Assembly (NCBI RefSeq): GCF_051710625.1
Contig: NZ_JBPESN010000084.1
Span: forward strand, 1-9,032
Length of the DNA stretch: 9,032 bases
Direction: 5' to 3'
DNA from: JBPESN01 sp051710625
GTDB lineage: Bacteria > Pseudomonadota > Gammaproteobacteria > Enterobacterales > Enterobacteriaceae
Shown: in pieces, positions 1 to 7,123 of the stretch
Position numbering within the stretch: position 1 is the first letter of the stretch
Layout: each line of letters opens with the position of its first letter
Position numbers and translations under genes: made by a program
The notes under the pieces: model-generated
The model's database searches: none
Seen by the model: the letters and a program-made list of their open reading frames with translations, nothing else
What the model was told of the DNA's origin: nothing

Positions 1-168
1 CAATACCGTTCGCCTGCCGTCTGGCCTGTCAGGACGACTTTTCCAGTATTTGTAACTGCTGCGATGAACCCTGAACACGTGGCAGAGTGTGGCCACAGGA
101 TGATGCGCTCTGAGTTTCCCGATTAACGAGAACTGTTCAGGGAGTCTGACATCAAGAGCGCTGTAGCC
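1..168 (-). CDS. IS3-family transposase OrfB, N-terminal fragment (runs off the window)
   Basis: This is the first 56 codons of the OrfB frame, entered by a -1 slip at the A6G site at 168-174 and overlapping the end of orfA. The visible part is open and includes VATLCHVFRVHRSSYKYWKS, typical of the segment before the catalytic domain in this IS3 type. The DDE domain itself lies outside the window. Since the upstream orfA frame is broken, a full OrfAB fusion cannot be made from this copy even if the rest of orfB is intact. Confidence 0.75.
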
Positions 169-426
169 TTTTTTAATATTTCGCTTTCCATTTCAATACG
201 TTGTACCTTCTTCTTGAGCTCACGTATTTCGATTTATTCCGGGGTTTATGGGAGAGGCTTTTGGCGTTTTCCCCTGTCGCTCATCACGCAGTTGTTTTAC
301 CCATTTCGTCATCGTAGAAAAACCGACGTTCATGGCTTTTGCTGCTGGCGCGGCGGCGTAATTTTGGTCGACAACCAGTTGAGCGGATTCGCGTTTGAAT
401 TCAGAACTAAAATTTCTTCTTTTCAT
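123..426 (-). pseudogene. IS3-family transposase OrfA, frameshifted (left copy)
   Basis: OrfA of IS3 elements is the small DNA-binding protein that supplies the helix-turn-helix of the OrfAB transposase. The frame begins MKRRNFSSEFKRES, the usual start of this OrfA type, with a purine-rich AGGGG stretch a few bases upstream supporting the ATG at 424-426. After the KTPKASPI segment the frame shifts: the left copy has one extra T (plus strand, within 245-247) compared with the second copy, where the sequence reads on as PITPEQIEIRE. The shifted frame ends at a TGA near 220. The coordinates run to the ancestral TAA at 123-125, matching 8872-8874 in the other copy. No functional OrfA is expected from this copy. 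Confidence 0.85.
168..174 (-). other. A6G slippery site for programmed -1 frameshifting (left IS copy)
   Basis: On the minus strand the site reads AAAAAAG with codon phasing A AAA AAG in the orfA frame. A -1 slip here enters exactly the orfB frame. This is the classical IS3-family mechanism for making OrfAB. The same heptamer is kept at 8917-8923 in the second copy. Confidence 0.8.
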
Positions 427-471
427 TGGTGCACCCCTGTTGTTCTGAGGTGAGCATATCACCTCTGTTCA

Positions 472-498
472 GGTGGCCAAATTCAGTGTGCCACTACA
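472..498. repeat. Terminal inverted repeat of left IS copy (orfA side)
   Basis: Read on the minus strand this starts TGTAGT and ends TGGCCACC. Aligned with the opposite end of the element at 8016-8042 it matches at 20 of 27 positions, with perfect matches over the first six and last eight bases. It fixes the junction with nfi at 498/499. Confidence 0.85.
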
Positions 499-697
499 CC
501 CGTGCCACCTGAAATTCGACGAGCTCCAGCGACGGAAAGCGCAGCAGGGCAATGGCGGCGCGAGTCACCTCGCCCCCCTGTTCAAAGCCGACATCCGCGC
601 CGGCGATAAGTCCGGGCTGGCTAAAGGCAAAATCGTCCTGCCGGATGACTTTCCCCGCCGTAGCTATCTGTTCGGCGCGCAGTGCAGCGATATCCAT
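499..697 (-). pseudogene. nfi: Endonuclease V, truncated by IS insertion
   Basis: Endonuclease V nicks DNA next to deaminated bases, mainly hypoxanthine. About 66 N-terminal codons remain, beginning MDIAALRAEQIATAGKVIRQ and including the LIAGADVGFEQGGEVTRAA segment that carries the first conserved Asp of the family's metal site. The E. coli protein is about 223 residues, so roughly 70% is gone, including the other catalytic acidic residues. The IS3 element begins at 498, and its second to fourth bases contribute a TAG (494-496) that closes the frame after VARV. The ATG at 695-697 lies 11 bases after the hemE stop, the E. coli arrangement. The missing part may lie beyond the IS to the left. 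Loss of function is nearly certain. Confidence 0.93.
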
Positions 698-708
698 AAC
701 TGAATGTC

Positions 709-1773
709 CTAACGGTGATAGGACTGCGACAGCCGGTGTACCGCTGCCACGAAATGACCCGCATGCGCCGGCGGCACATCCTGATGAATACCGTGCCCGA
801 GATTGAAAACATGCCCTTCTCCCGGGCCGAAAGCATCCAGAATAGTCGCTACTTCGCGCTCGATTCGCGCCGGCGAGCCATAGAGCACCGACGGATCCAT
901 ATTGCCCTGTAGCGTTACTTTGTCGCCGACCCGGCTGCGGGCGTCCGCGATATCGGTGCTCCAGTCGAGGCCAAGCGCATCGCAGCCGGTGGCGGCCATC
1001 GCCTCCAGCCACTGACCGCCGCCTTTGGTGAATAATGTCACCGGCACCCGACGGCCATCCTGCTCACGCAGCAGGCCGTCAACGATTTTATGCATATAGT
1101 GCAGGGAAAACTCGCGATAGTCGGCGCTGGTCAGCGCGCCGCCCCAGGTGTCGAACAGCATGACCGCCTGGGCGCCGGAGCGGATTTGCCCGTTGAGATA
1201 CAGCACGACGCTGTCCGCCAGTTTATCCAATAGCAGATGTAACGTTTCCGGCTCGGCGTACAGCATCTGTTTGATTTTGGTAAAGGCCTTGCTGCTGCCG
1301 CCTTCCACCATATAGGTGGCCAGCGTCCAGGGACTGCCCGAGAAGCCGATTAACGGCACCGCTCCCTGCAAACGCAGTCGGATGGCGCGCACCGCATTCA
1401 TCACATAGCCGAGCTCCTGCTCGGGATCGGGTATCGGCAGCTGTTCCACGTCGCGCCGATACTGAATCGGCCGGGCAAAGCGCGGTCCTTCACCCTGTTC
1501 AAACCACAGACCCAGCCCCATTGCGTCCGGGACGGTGAGAATATCGGAAAACAAAATGGCGGCATCCAGCGGAAAACGACGCAGCGGCTGCAGCGTCACT
1601 TCACAGGCCAGATCGGCATTGCGGCACAGCGACATGAAATCACCAGCCTCGGCGCGCGTCGCTTTGTATTCCGGCAAATAACGGCCGGCCTGGCGCATCA
1701 TCCAAACGGGCGTTACGTCGATCGGCTGGCGCAGCAGCGCGCGCAAATAACGGTCGTTTTTCAATTCACTCAT
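709..1773 (-). CDS. hemE: Uroporphyrinogen decarboxylase
   Basis: HemE is cytosolic and removes the four acetate carboxyls of uroporphyrinogen III to give coproporphyrinogen III in heme synthesis. At 354 residues it equals E. coli HemE in length and is near-identical over long blocks. The family signatures are present: the N-terminal PVWMMRQAGRYLPEY segment (about residues 22-36, with Arg27 and Arg31), the FSDILTVPDAMG loop with catalytic Asp77, Tyr154 in the GSPWTLATYMVEG block, and His327 in NLGHGIHQD. The ATG is supported by an AAGGAAA ribosome-binding sequence about six bases upstream. The gene lies 48 bases after nudC and 11 bases before nfi, so the three probably form one transcript. 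I see no missing key residue. It is the only gene here without an obvious lesion, fitting strong selection for heme. Confidence 0.98.
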   Translation of the reverse strand: MSELKNDRYLRALLRQPIDVTPVWMMRQAGRYLPEYKATRAEAGDFMSLCRNADLACEVTLQPLRRFPLDAAILFSDILTVPDAMGLGLWFEQGEGPRFARPIQYRRDVEQLPIPDPEQELGYVMNAVRAIRLRLQGAVPLIGFSGSPWTLATYMVEGGSSKAFTKIKQMLYAEPETLHLLLDKLADSVVLYLNGQIRSGAQAVMLFDTWGGALTSADYREFSLHYMHKIVDGLLREQDGRRVPVTLFTKGGGQWLEAMAATGCDALGLDWSTDIADARSRVGDKVTLQGNMDPSVLYGSPARIEREVATILDAFGPGEGHVFNLGHGIHQDVPPAHAGHFVAAVHRLSQSYHR

Positions 1774-1821
1774 TCAGGTTTCCTTGCTGTTAGAGGTGAA
1801 TTGTAGCATGTGCGCCGGGTT

Positions 1822-2592
1822 TTACCGATGCGCGCGGCAAAGCGCGACGGTATCTTCAATCAGCCGGCGCGCTACAGTCCCTAGCGGCGGCAGCAGCGGC
1901 AGCGCGTCGTAACGATACCAGCAGGCGTCGAGAAACTCATGCGGATCGTGCCGGATATCGCCACCGTCATAATCGGCCATAAACGCCATCATCAGCAAAT
2001 GGGGAAACGGCCAGGGCTGCGAGGTTACGTAACGCATATTTTTGACCCGCACCTGCGTCTCCTCCATCACCTCGCGCGCGACGCATTGTTCCAGCGTCTC
2101 CCCCATTTTGACAAAAATGGCCAGCACGGTATAGATTCCCCCGCAATGGCGGCTGTGGCGCGCCAGCAAAATGCGCTCATCGCGACGGATAGCCACGATA
2201 ATGCAGGGCGCGATTTGCTGGTAATACCGTTCGTGACAGTGGCCGCACAAACAGGCCCATTCCGTCTTGCTGCGGCGCATTGCGTGACCGCAGTAACCGC
2301 AGTGGCGATGGGAACGGTAGAACTCCGCGAGCTGCACGCCCCGTCCGACAAGCTGAAACAGGCCCGGTTCGGCATCAAGTATTTACCGTACCAATCCCAT
2401 ATCCCGCGCCATCGTTCGGCGCACCAGCCAAACGGTGGCCCCCGCCCATTCGCCGATAGGCAGCGCGGGCATGCCGGTAAGTCCGGCGGCTGATGCGCTA
2501 CCAAATGGCAGTTCCCCCTTCGGCAGCCAGAGTTTGGCCTCCTGGCTGACCACCCACCAGCCCTGTTCATTCCCGCTAAGTTCGTGTTCCAT
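1822..2592 (-). pseudogene. nudC: NAD(H) pyrophosphatase / NAD-cap removal enzyme NudC, single nonsense mutation
   Basis: NudC hydrolyses NADH and removes NAD caps from RNA. The full frame would be 256 residues against 257 in E. coli, but codon 70 is TAA (2383-2385), where E. coli has Gln; CAA to TAA is the simplest cause. The frame is otherwise continuous: MEHELSGNEQGWWVVSQEAK before the stop, and MQLAEFYRSHRHCGYCGH from Met86. The four zinc Cys (98, 101, 116, 119) and catalytic Glu (GE at 165, REVMEE at 173-178) remain. Two Nudix-box glycines are changed, to Ile159 and Gln180, and the NudC signature SQPWPFPxS has Leu for the final Ser (199). These suggest relaxed selection. Internal restart at Met86 could give a 171-residue Nudix half, but I see no convincing ribosome-binding site and consider the gene inactive. 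Confidence 0.9.
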
Positions 2593-2699
2593 TTTAGTTG
2601 CACTACCTCTTATTCACTGGCAAGCTAGAAAACCTTAGCTTTTTGCTCGCTTTTATTTATCAGTCATGCAGCGTTATTTTTATCACTTCGGAGTCAATC
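2593..2699. promoter_or_regulatory. Divergent nudC/rsd intergenic region
   Basis: These 107 bases separate divergently read nudC and rsd, so both promoters should lie here. The stretch is AT-rich. A GGAG at 2690-2693 sits six bases before the rsd ATG and sets that start. For nudC, an AGAGG (plus strand CCTCT, 2606-2610) is about 13 bases from the ATG, which is long. A 6-base inverted repeat (AAGCTA at 2622-2627, TAGCTT at 2636-2641) followed by three further Ts is present but weak. I could not pick a -35/-10 pair with confidence. Confidence 0.4.
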
Positions 2700-3201
2700 A
2701 TGCTAAACCAGTTGGAAACCCTGGCGAAATGCGTTGGTGGCAATAATGAACTTATTGATCAATGGTTGCAGGCCCGCAAAGGACTTTTAGTGGCTTACTA
2801 CCATTTGATCGGCCTCAAGCCCAACAAAGAAAAGCATACTCCGCTGGACGAAGAAGCGCTGGACGCCTTTTGCTATCAGTCGGTGGATTATCTCTCCGCC
2901 GGGCATTTTCACGTTTGCGATCGTATCATGCCTGAGGGCGAGAGCTCGTCCGCGCTGACCTACAGCGGTCTGCAGGAAAATACGCAGCAAATCATGGCGC
3001 TCTACGACAGCCATTTTGAAAACGCCATTGACCACGACAACTATCTGTCATTCCAGGAAGCGTTGTCGGGCGTGGGATAAGCGCTGGCGACGCGTTTCGT
3101 CCTTGAGGATAAACTGATTCAGCAAGCGATGGGAGTACAGTGTGCAAGCCGCATCGACACTCCCCGCCGCCAACAGCGCCGATATTGCCCAGCCGGCCTG
3201 A
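2700..3201 (+). pseudogene. rsd: Regulator of sigma D (anti-sigma70), disrupted near the C-terminus
   Basis: Rsd binds the housekeeping sigma factor RpoD in stationary phase. The frame starts MLNQLETLAKCVGGNNELID and tracks E. coli Rsd (158 residues) through VDYLSAGHF, NTQQIM and AIDHDNYLSFQEALSGVG. It then stops at TAA (3078-3080), at codon 127, where E. coli has Glu. Past the stop the same frame continues as ALATRFVLEDKLI, matching the E. coli C-terminal helix. A second lesion follows: one extra G near 3129-3132 shifts the frame, and removing it gives EYSVQAASTLPAA and a natural end at TGA 3199-3201. The ancestral protein was therefore about 166 residues. The 126-residue product lacks the last helix of the four-helix bundle. 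A partly active short Rsd is possible but unlikely given two independent lesions. Confidence 0.87.
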
Positions 3202-3271
3202 GTCATCCCGGCAACGGTTGGCGCAGGTGCCGCCGTTCCGGTTAAGTGTAAAGAAAGTGCAATTGGTTTGC

Positions 3272-3288
3272 GGTCCGCCTGGCGGACC
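3272..3288 (+). terminator. GC-rich hairpin between rsd and the riboswitch
   Basis: GGTCCGCC, one base, then GGCGGACC form a perfect inverted repeat; with a three-base loop this is a 7-bp GC-rich stem. It is followed by ATTATCTT rather than a clean T-run. It could be a weak terminator for rsd transcripts or insulate the thiamine leader. Position supports a terminator; the poor T-tract does not. Confidence 0.4.
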
Positions 3289-3293
3289 ATTAT

Positions 3294-3390
3294 CTTGTCG
3301 GAGTGCCCAGCGCGTATGTTACGGCGGGCTGAGACCGTTAATTCGGGATCCGCGGAACCTGATCAGGTTAAAACCTGCGAAGGGAACAAG
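3294..3390 (+). ncRNA. TPP riboswitch (THI element) upstream of thiC
   Basis: The aptamer binds thiamine pyrophosphate and lowers expression of the genes downstream. P1 is formed by CTTGT (3294-3298) with ACAAG (3386-3390). The conserved CTGAGA lies at 3329-3334, the ACCTGATCAGG block at about 3357-3367 and GCGAAGGGA just before P1. The layout is close to the E. coli thiC leader as I remember it. One change falls in the second core loop: the usual TAAT before the CC pair reads TAAA (A at 3372). The 114 bases from the aptamer to the thiC ATG can form a further stem (GCCACG at 3400-3405 with CGTGGC at 3433-3438), a plausible part of the expression platform. The start of thiC is preceded by GAGGA at 3493-3497. 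Confidence 0.93.
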
Positions 3391-3504
3391 AGTAATTCAG
3401 CCACGTTGGCGTCAATGCCTTTTCTCAACGGCCGTGGCGCCCTCCATTACTCCCCGTAGCGCTCCTGACAAGCAACTCCCGGTAATTTTATTGAGGAACT
3501 TGCT

Positions 3505-5433
3505 ATGTCACACTCTTCTCCTCCCGGCTCACGCCGTACCCGCCGCGCGCAGGCGCAGGCGTTTATCGATACGATCACCGGCACCGATTTCCCCCGCTCC
3601 CGTCGCATCTATATACAGGGGCAGCGCCCGTCAGTCCGCGTACCGATGCGCGAAATACAGCTTAGCCCCACCCATATCGGCGGCCAGGGTGACGATGCGC
3701 AATACGAGGATAACGAGCCGGTGCCGGTATACGATACCGCCGGTCCCTATGGCGACCCGACGATACCCATCGATGTCCGCGCCGGACTGTCGCCGCTGCG
3801 TGCGGCGTGGATCGCGGCGCGCCAGGACAGCGAACCAGTGCAGCCAGTCAGCTCGGGTTACAGCAGCGCGCGCCGCAGCGATGCCGGACTGGACCACCTG
3901 CGCTTTGCCACACCGCCCACGCCGCGGCGCGCACGCCCAGGCCGCAGCGTCACCCAGTTGCATTACGCCCGTGCCGGTATCATCACGCCGGAAATGGAAT
4001 TTATTGCGCTACGGGAAAATATGGGGCGGGAACGCATCCGCAGCGAGACCTTGCGCCCGCAGCACCCGGGCCAGGCGTTCGGCGCAGCGCTGCCGGAAAA
4101 TATCAGCGCGGAGTTCGTGCGTCAGGAAGTGGCCGCGGGTCGCGCCATTATTCCCGCCAACATCAATCACCCCGAAGCGGAGCCGATGATCATTGGCCGC
4201 CACTTTTTGGTCAAGCTCAACGCCAACATCGGTAACTCGGCGGTGACCTCTTCCATCGAGGAAGAGGTGGAAAAACTGGTATGGGCCACCCGCTGGGGCG
4301 CGGATACCGTGATGGACCTCTCTACCGGGCGCTATATTCATGAAACGCGCGAGTGGATTTTGCGCAATAGTCCGGTACCCATCAGTACCGTCCCCCTGTA
4401 TCAGGCACTGGAAAAAGTTCAGGGAGTGGCGGGAAACCTCACTTGGGAGATTTCCCACGACACGCTGTTGGAGCAAGCGGAACAGGGCGTAGATTATTTT
4501 ACTCTGCACGCGGGCGTGCTGTTGCGCTATGTGCCGATGACCGCGCGATGCCTGACCGGTATCGTCTCACGCGGCGGCTCCATCATGGCCAAATTGTGCC
4601 TGTCTCATCACCGGGAAAACTTCCTGTATACGCATTTCCGCGAAATTTGCCAGATCTGCGCCACCTATGATGCGGCGTTGTCGTTGGGGGACGGCCTCCG
4701 CCCCGGTTCGATTCAGGACGCCAACGATGAAGCGCAATTCGCCGAGCTTTATACCTTGGGTGAGTTGATCAAAACTGCCTGGGAATACGATGTGCAGGTC
4801 ATGATTAAAGGTCCGGGACATGTGCCAATGCAGATGATCCGGCGCAATATGACCGAACAGCTGACGCATTGCCATGAAGCGCCTTTCTATACGCTGGGGC
4901 CGCTTACCACCGATATTGCCCCAGGCTATGACCATATCACGTCCGGTATCGGCGCTGCGCTGATTGGCTGGTACGGCTGCGCGATGCTGTGCTATGTCAC
5001 GCCGAAAGAGCATCTGGGGTTACCGAATAAAGAAGACGTCAAACAGGGGCTGATTACGTACAAAATCGCCGCACACGCCGCCGATCTCGCCAAGGGCCAT
5101 CCCGGCGCGCAAATCCGTGATGACGCCATGTCGAAAGCACGCTTTGAATTTCGCTGGGAAGATCAATTCAATCTGGCGCTGGATCCGGACACCGCCCGCG
5201 CCTATCACGATGAAACGCTACCGCAGGCGTCGGGCAAAGTGGCGCATTTCTGCTCTATGTGCGGTCCGAAATTCTGTTCAATGAACATATCCCGCGAAGT
5301 CCGCAATTACGCCGATGCCCAGGCGGCACAGGTCAAAGCCGCGGGGATGGCCGACATGGCGTCGGCGTTCCGGGCCCGCGGCGGGGATATCTATCTGCCG
5401 TCGTCCAGTAGCGAGGTGAGCGATGAATACTAA
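3505..5433 (+). CDS. thiC: Phosphomethylpyrimidine synthase (HMP-P synthase), open frame with suspicious substitutions
   Basis: ThiC is a radical-SAM enzyme that rearranges aminoimidazole ribotide into HMP-P, the pyrimidine of thiamine. The frame has 642 residues against 631 in E. coli and aligns end to end. Present are VPMREIQLSPT, the ENMGRERIRSE and ANINHPE blocks, STGRYIHETREWILRNSPVP, SLGDGLRPGSIQDANDEAQF, and the C-terminal iron-sulfur motif CX2CX4C with Cys583, Cys586 and Cys591. Three changes look harmful: the E. coli motif MIEGPGHVPM reads MIKGPGHVPM (Lys435, next to the metal-binding His region), IMAKWCLSHH has Leu364 for Trp, and TAKRLTG has Cys349 for a basic residue. The start is supported by GAGGA seven bases upstream. 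It is the first gene after the riboswitch and overlaps thiE by 11 bases. Coding capacity is certain; activity is doubtful. Confidence 0.95.
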   Translation: MSHSSPPGSRRTRRAQAQAFIDTITGTDFPRSRRIYIQGQRPSVRVPMREIQLSPTHIGGQGDDAQYEDNEPVPVYDTAGPYGDPTIPIDVRAGLSPLRAAWIAARQDSEPVQPVSSGYSSARRSDAGLDHLRFATPPTPRRARPGRSVTQLHYARAGIITPEMEFIALRENMGRERIRSETLRPQHPGQAFGAALPENISAEFVRQEVAAGRAIIPANINHPEAEPMIIGRHFLVKLNANIGNSAVTSSIEEEVEKLVWATRWGADTVMDLSTGRYIHETREWILRNSPVPISTVPLYQALEKVQGVAGNLTWEISHDTLLEQAEQGVDYFTLHAGVLLRYVPMTARCLTGIVSRGGSIMAKLCLSHHRENFLYTHFREICQICATYDAALSLGDGLRPGSIQDANDEAQFAELYTLGELIKTAWEYDVQVMIKGPGHVPMQMIRRNMTEQLTHCHEAPFYTLGPLTTDIAPGYDHITSGIGAALIGWYGCAMLCYVTPKEHLGLPNKEDVKQGLITYKIAAHAADLAKGHPGAQIRDDAMSKARFEFRWEDQFNLALDPDTARAYHDETLPQASGKVAHFCSMCGPKFCSMNISREVRNYADAQAAQVKAAGMADMASAFRARGGDIYLPSSSSEVSDEY

Positions 5434-6073
5434 TTTTACTTTCGCACCGGTAGCGCATCGACTCGGCCTTTATCCGGTAGTGGATTCGCTGGCCTGGCTG
5501 GTGCGCATGCTGGATGCCGGCGTCACAACGGTGCAATTGCGAATTAAAGACAGCAGCGAGGCGCAGGTGACGGCGGATATCGAGGCGGCGGTCCTGTTGG
5601 GTCGCCGTTACGACGCCCGGGTGTTTATTAACGATTACTGGCGGCTGGCTATTCATCATGGCGCCTACGGCGTGCATCTGGGCCAGGAGGATACGGATAG
5701 CGCCGACGCCGACGCCATCCGCGCCGCCGGTCTGCGGCTGGGCCTGTCCACCCATGACGGGGCAGGGCTGGCGCGCGCGCTGGCCTGGCGGCCCTCTTAT
5801 ATTGCCCTCGGCCATATTTTCCCCACCGCCACCAAAGTCATGCCGTCCCGGCCGCAGGGGTTAGAGACGCTGCGACGTCTGGTTGCTGAGCTGCCCCCGA
5901 TCCCGACGGTTGCCATCGGCGGCATCGGTCATGAACAGGTGGAAGCGGTGCTGGCCTGTGGCGTGGGCAGCGTGGCGGTGGTCAGCGCTATCACCCGGGC
6001 GCCAGACTGGCGCCAGGCGACCGCGGACCTGCAACAGCAAATAGCGGCATGGGAGCGTGACCATGAACGATGA
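5423..6073 (+). CDS. thiE: Thiamine-phosphate synthase
   Basis: ThiE couples HMP-PP with thiazole phosphate to give thiamine monophosphate. At 216 residues it is near the 211 of E. coli, a single TIM-barrel domain. Family blocks are visible in order: GLYPVVDS (about 15-22), TVQLRIKDS (36-44), FINDYWRLAI (68-77), GVHLGQED (83-90), GLSTHD (107-112), YIALGHIFPTATK (126-138), and the phosphate-binding TVAIGGIG and GVGSVAVVSAI near the C-terminus. One change stands out: the E. coli MPSAPQGL reads MPSRPQGL, with Arg143 for a small residue. The ATG lies within the thiC end, after GAGGTGA, and the gene overlaps thiF by 11 bases, so translation is probably coupled. With the thiazole genes broken it could act only on salvaged or imported thiazole. 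Confidence 0.95.
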   Translation: MNTNFTFAPVAHRLGLYPVVDSLAWLVRMLDAGVTTVQLRIKDSSEAQVTADIEAAVLLGRRYDARVFINDYWRLAIHHGAYGVHLGQEDTDSADADAIRAAGLRLGLSTHDGAGLARALAWRPSYIALGHIFPTATKVMPSRPQGLETLRRLVAELPPIPTVAIGGIGHEQVEAVLACGVGSVAVVSAITRAPDWRQATADLQQQIAAWERDHER

Positions 6074-6923
6074 TCGACAGCGCACCACGGCCACCGCCGT
6101 TTGCCCGCCAACGGCCGCGGCGTTGGACGATCACGCCTTTTTACGCTACAGCCGCCAGCTCTTGCTAGAGGATATCGGCATTGAAGGTCAACAACGGCTG
6201 CAAGCGGCGACAGTGTTGCTGGCAGGCTTGGGCGGTCTGGGCTCGCCGGCCGCGCTGTATCTGGCGGGGCGGCCCGGCGTCGGCACGCTGCTATTGGCCG
6301 ATGACGATGCGTTGCACATTACCAATTTGCAACGGTAGATCCTTTACCGCAGCGTCGATATCGGCCATTCGAAGGCACAAGCCGCGCAGCGGGTGCTGGT
6401 GGCGCTCAATCCCGGCGGCCGCTACCTGCCGCTTACGCGGCGGCTGGAGGGCGATTAGCTTGACCAGCAGGTTGCGCGCGCCGATCTGGTGCTGGATTGT
6501 AGCGATAATATGTGGCGACCCGCCACGTCATCAATGCCGCCCGCCTGCGTGCGGCGGGGCAGCGCGCTTATCAGCGTCAGCGCGGTCGGTTTCGACGGCC
6601 AGTTGCTAACCTTACGCCCGCCGTGGCGCGAGGGCTGCTACGCCTGTTTGTTTCCAGATAAAGAAGAGCGGCAACGCAACTGCCGCACCGCCGGGGTTGT
6701 GGGCCCGGTGGTCGGCATGATGGGGACGCTACAGGCGCTGGAGGCAATCAAACTTCTTTGCGGCATTCCGAGCGATAGCGCCGGCCAACTGCGTTTGTTC
6801 GATGGCAAAACCTTACAATGGCACACCCTGCGCCTGAACCGCGATCCCCACTGTCCAGTCTGCGCGGCCGCGTCAGCGTCCCCCGCGCGGGCGGTCGGGA
6901 GCGCCCGGAGACTTACCCGATGA
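6063..6923 (+). pseudogene. thiF: ThiS adenylyltransferase ThiF, two nonsense codons
   Basis: ThiF is the E1-like enzyme that adenylates the C-terminus of ThiS for thiazole sulfur transfer. The frame shows RYSRQLLLEDIGIEGQQRL, the nucleotide-binding GLGGLGSPAALYLAG and LADDD, then stops at TAG 6336-6338, where E. coli has Gln in NLQRQILF. Past the stop it continues as ILYRSVDIGHSKAQAAQRVL, stops again at TAG 6456-6458, then continues with LVLDCSDNM, a locally shifted patch, ISVSAVGF, RNCRTAGVVGPVVGMMGTLQ and LRLFDGK. The zinc pairs CYAC and CPVC and the Cys in RNCRTAG persist. Between DNM and ACV the frame is shifted and restored (about two bases in, then four). An N-terminal extension of about 20 residues precedes the E. 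coli start. The ATG at 6063 follows GGGAG and overlaps thiE; a GTG at 6057 is less likely. Confidence 0.92.
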
Positions 6924-7120
6924 AAATCACGTTTAACGACCTTCCGCTGGAGCTGGCACAGCCGGTGACGCTGGCGGTATTACTCACGGAACATCATCAC
7001 CCCGCGCCGGGCACTGCCCTGGCGGTCAACTAAACCATCATCCCGCGCCGACAGTGGGCGGATTACCGGGCACAGGATGGTGACGATATTTTCTTATTCC
7101 AGGCAATCGCCGGAGGCTAA
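6920..7120 (+). pseudogene. thiS: Sulfur carrier protein ThiS, nonsense mutation
   Basis: ThiS is a ubiquitin-fold protein whose C-terminal Gly-Gly carries sulfur for thiazole formation. The full frame is 66 codons, the same as E. coli, ending FQAIAGG followed by TAA at 7118-7120. A TAA at 7031-7033 (codon 38) interrupts it: ALAVN, stop, TIIPRRQWADY, where E. coli has ALAINQQIVPREQW. CAA to TAA is the simplest change. The stop precedes the terminal Gly-Gly, so the truncated product cannot carry sulfur. The ATG overlaps the thiF stop by four bases, the usual coupling. Confidence 0.92.
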
Positions 7121-7123
7121 ACC

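Larger units (their letters stand above)
1..498 (-). mobile_element. IS3-family insertion sequence, left copy (partial, orfA end)
   Basis: This is the orfA-side end of an IS3-family element read on the minus strand; the rest lies left of the window. The family call rests on two overlapping frames, a small helix-turn-helix protein (orfA) and a DDE integrase frame (orfB), joined by an A6G slippery site, and on an end starting TGTAG. The outer boundary at 498 is set by a 27-base terminal repeat that matches the end of the second copy at 8016. Bases 1-284 match 8750-9032 with about six substitutions and one single-base indel, roughly 97.5% by eye. From the offset between copies the full element should be about 1.23 kb. 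Insertion truncated nfi. Only one flank is visible, so the target duplication cannot be checked. Confidence 0.9.

Noticed and set aside
494..1012. 172-codon minus-strand frame reading from inside hemE into nfi
   Set aside because: Only its last part, from the ATG at 697, matches endonuclease V; the upstream part is an out-of-frame reading of hemE.
2622..2644. Terminator-like AAGCTA/TAGCTT stem followed by three more Ts in the nudC/rsd gap
   Set aside because: The stem is only six AT-rich pairs, the T-run is short, and no gene converges on it; the genes diverge from this region.
3268..3296. Promoter-like TTGCGG, 17-base spacer, TATCTT before thiC
   Set aside because: The -10 would overlap the 5' strand of riboswitch P1 and put the start inside the aptamer; the spacer is also the perfect GC hairpin at 3272-3288.
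3140..4189. Long open frame of 349 codons across the riboswitch and 5' thiC
   Set aside because: It lies in another frame over rsd, the aptamer and thiC, is rich in Arg, Ala and Pro as expected of a GC-rich shadow frame, and shows no recognisable domain.
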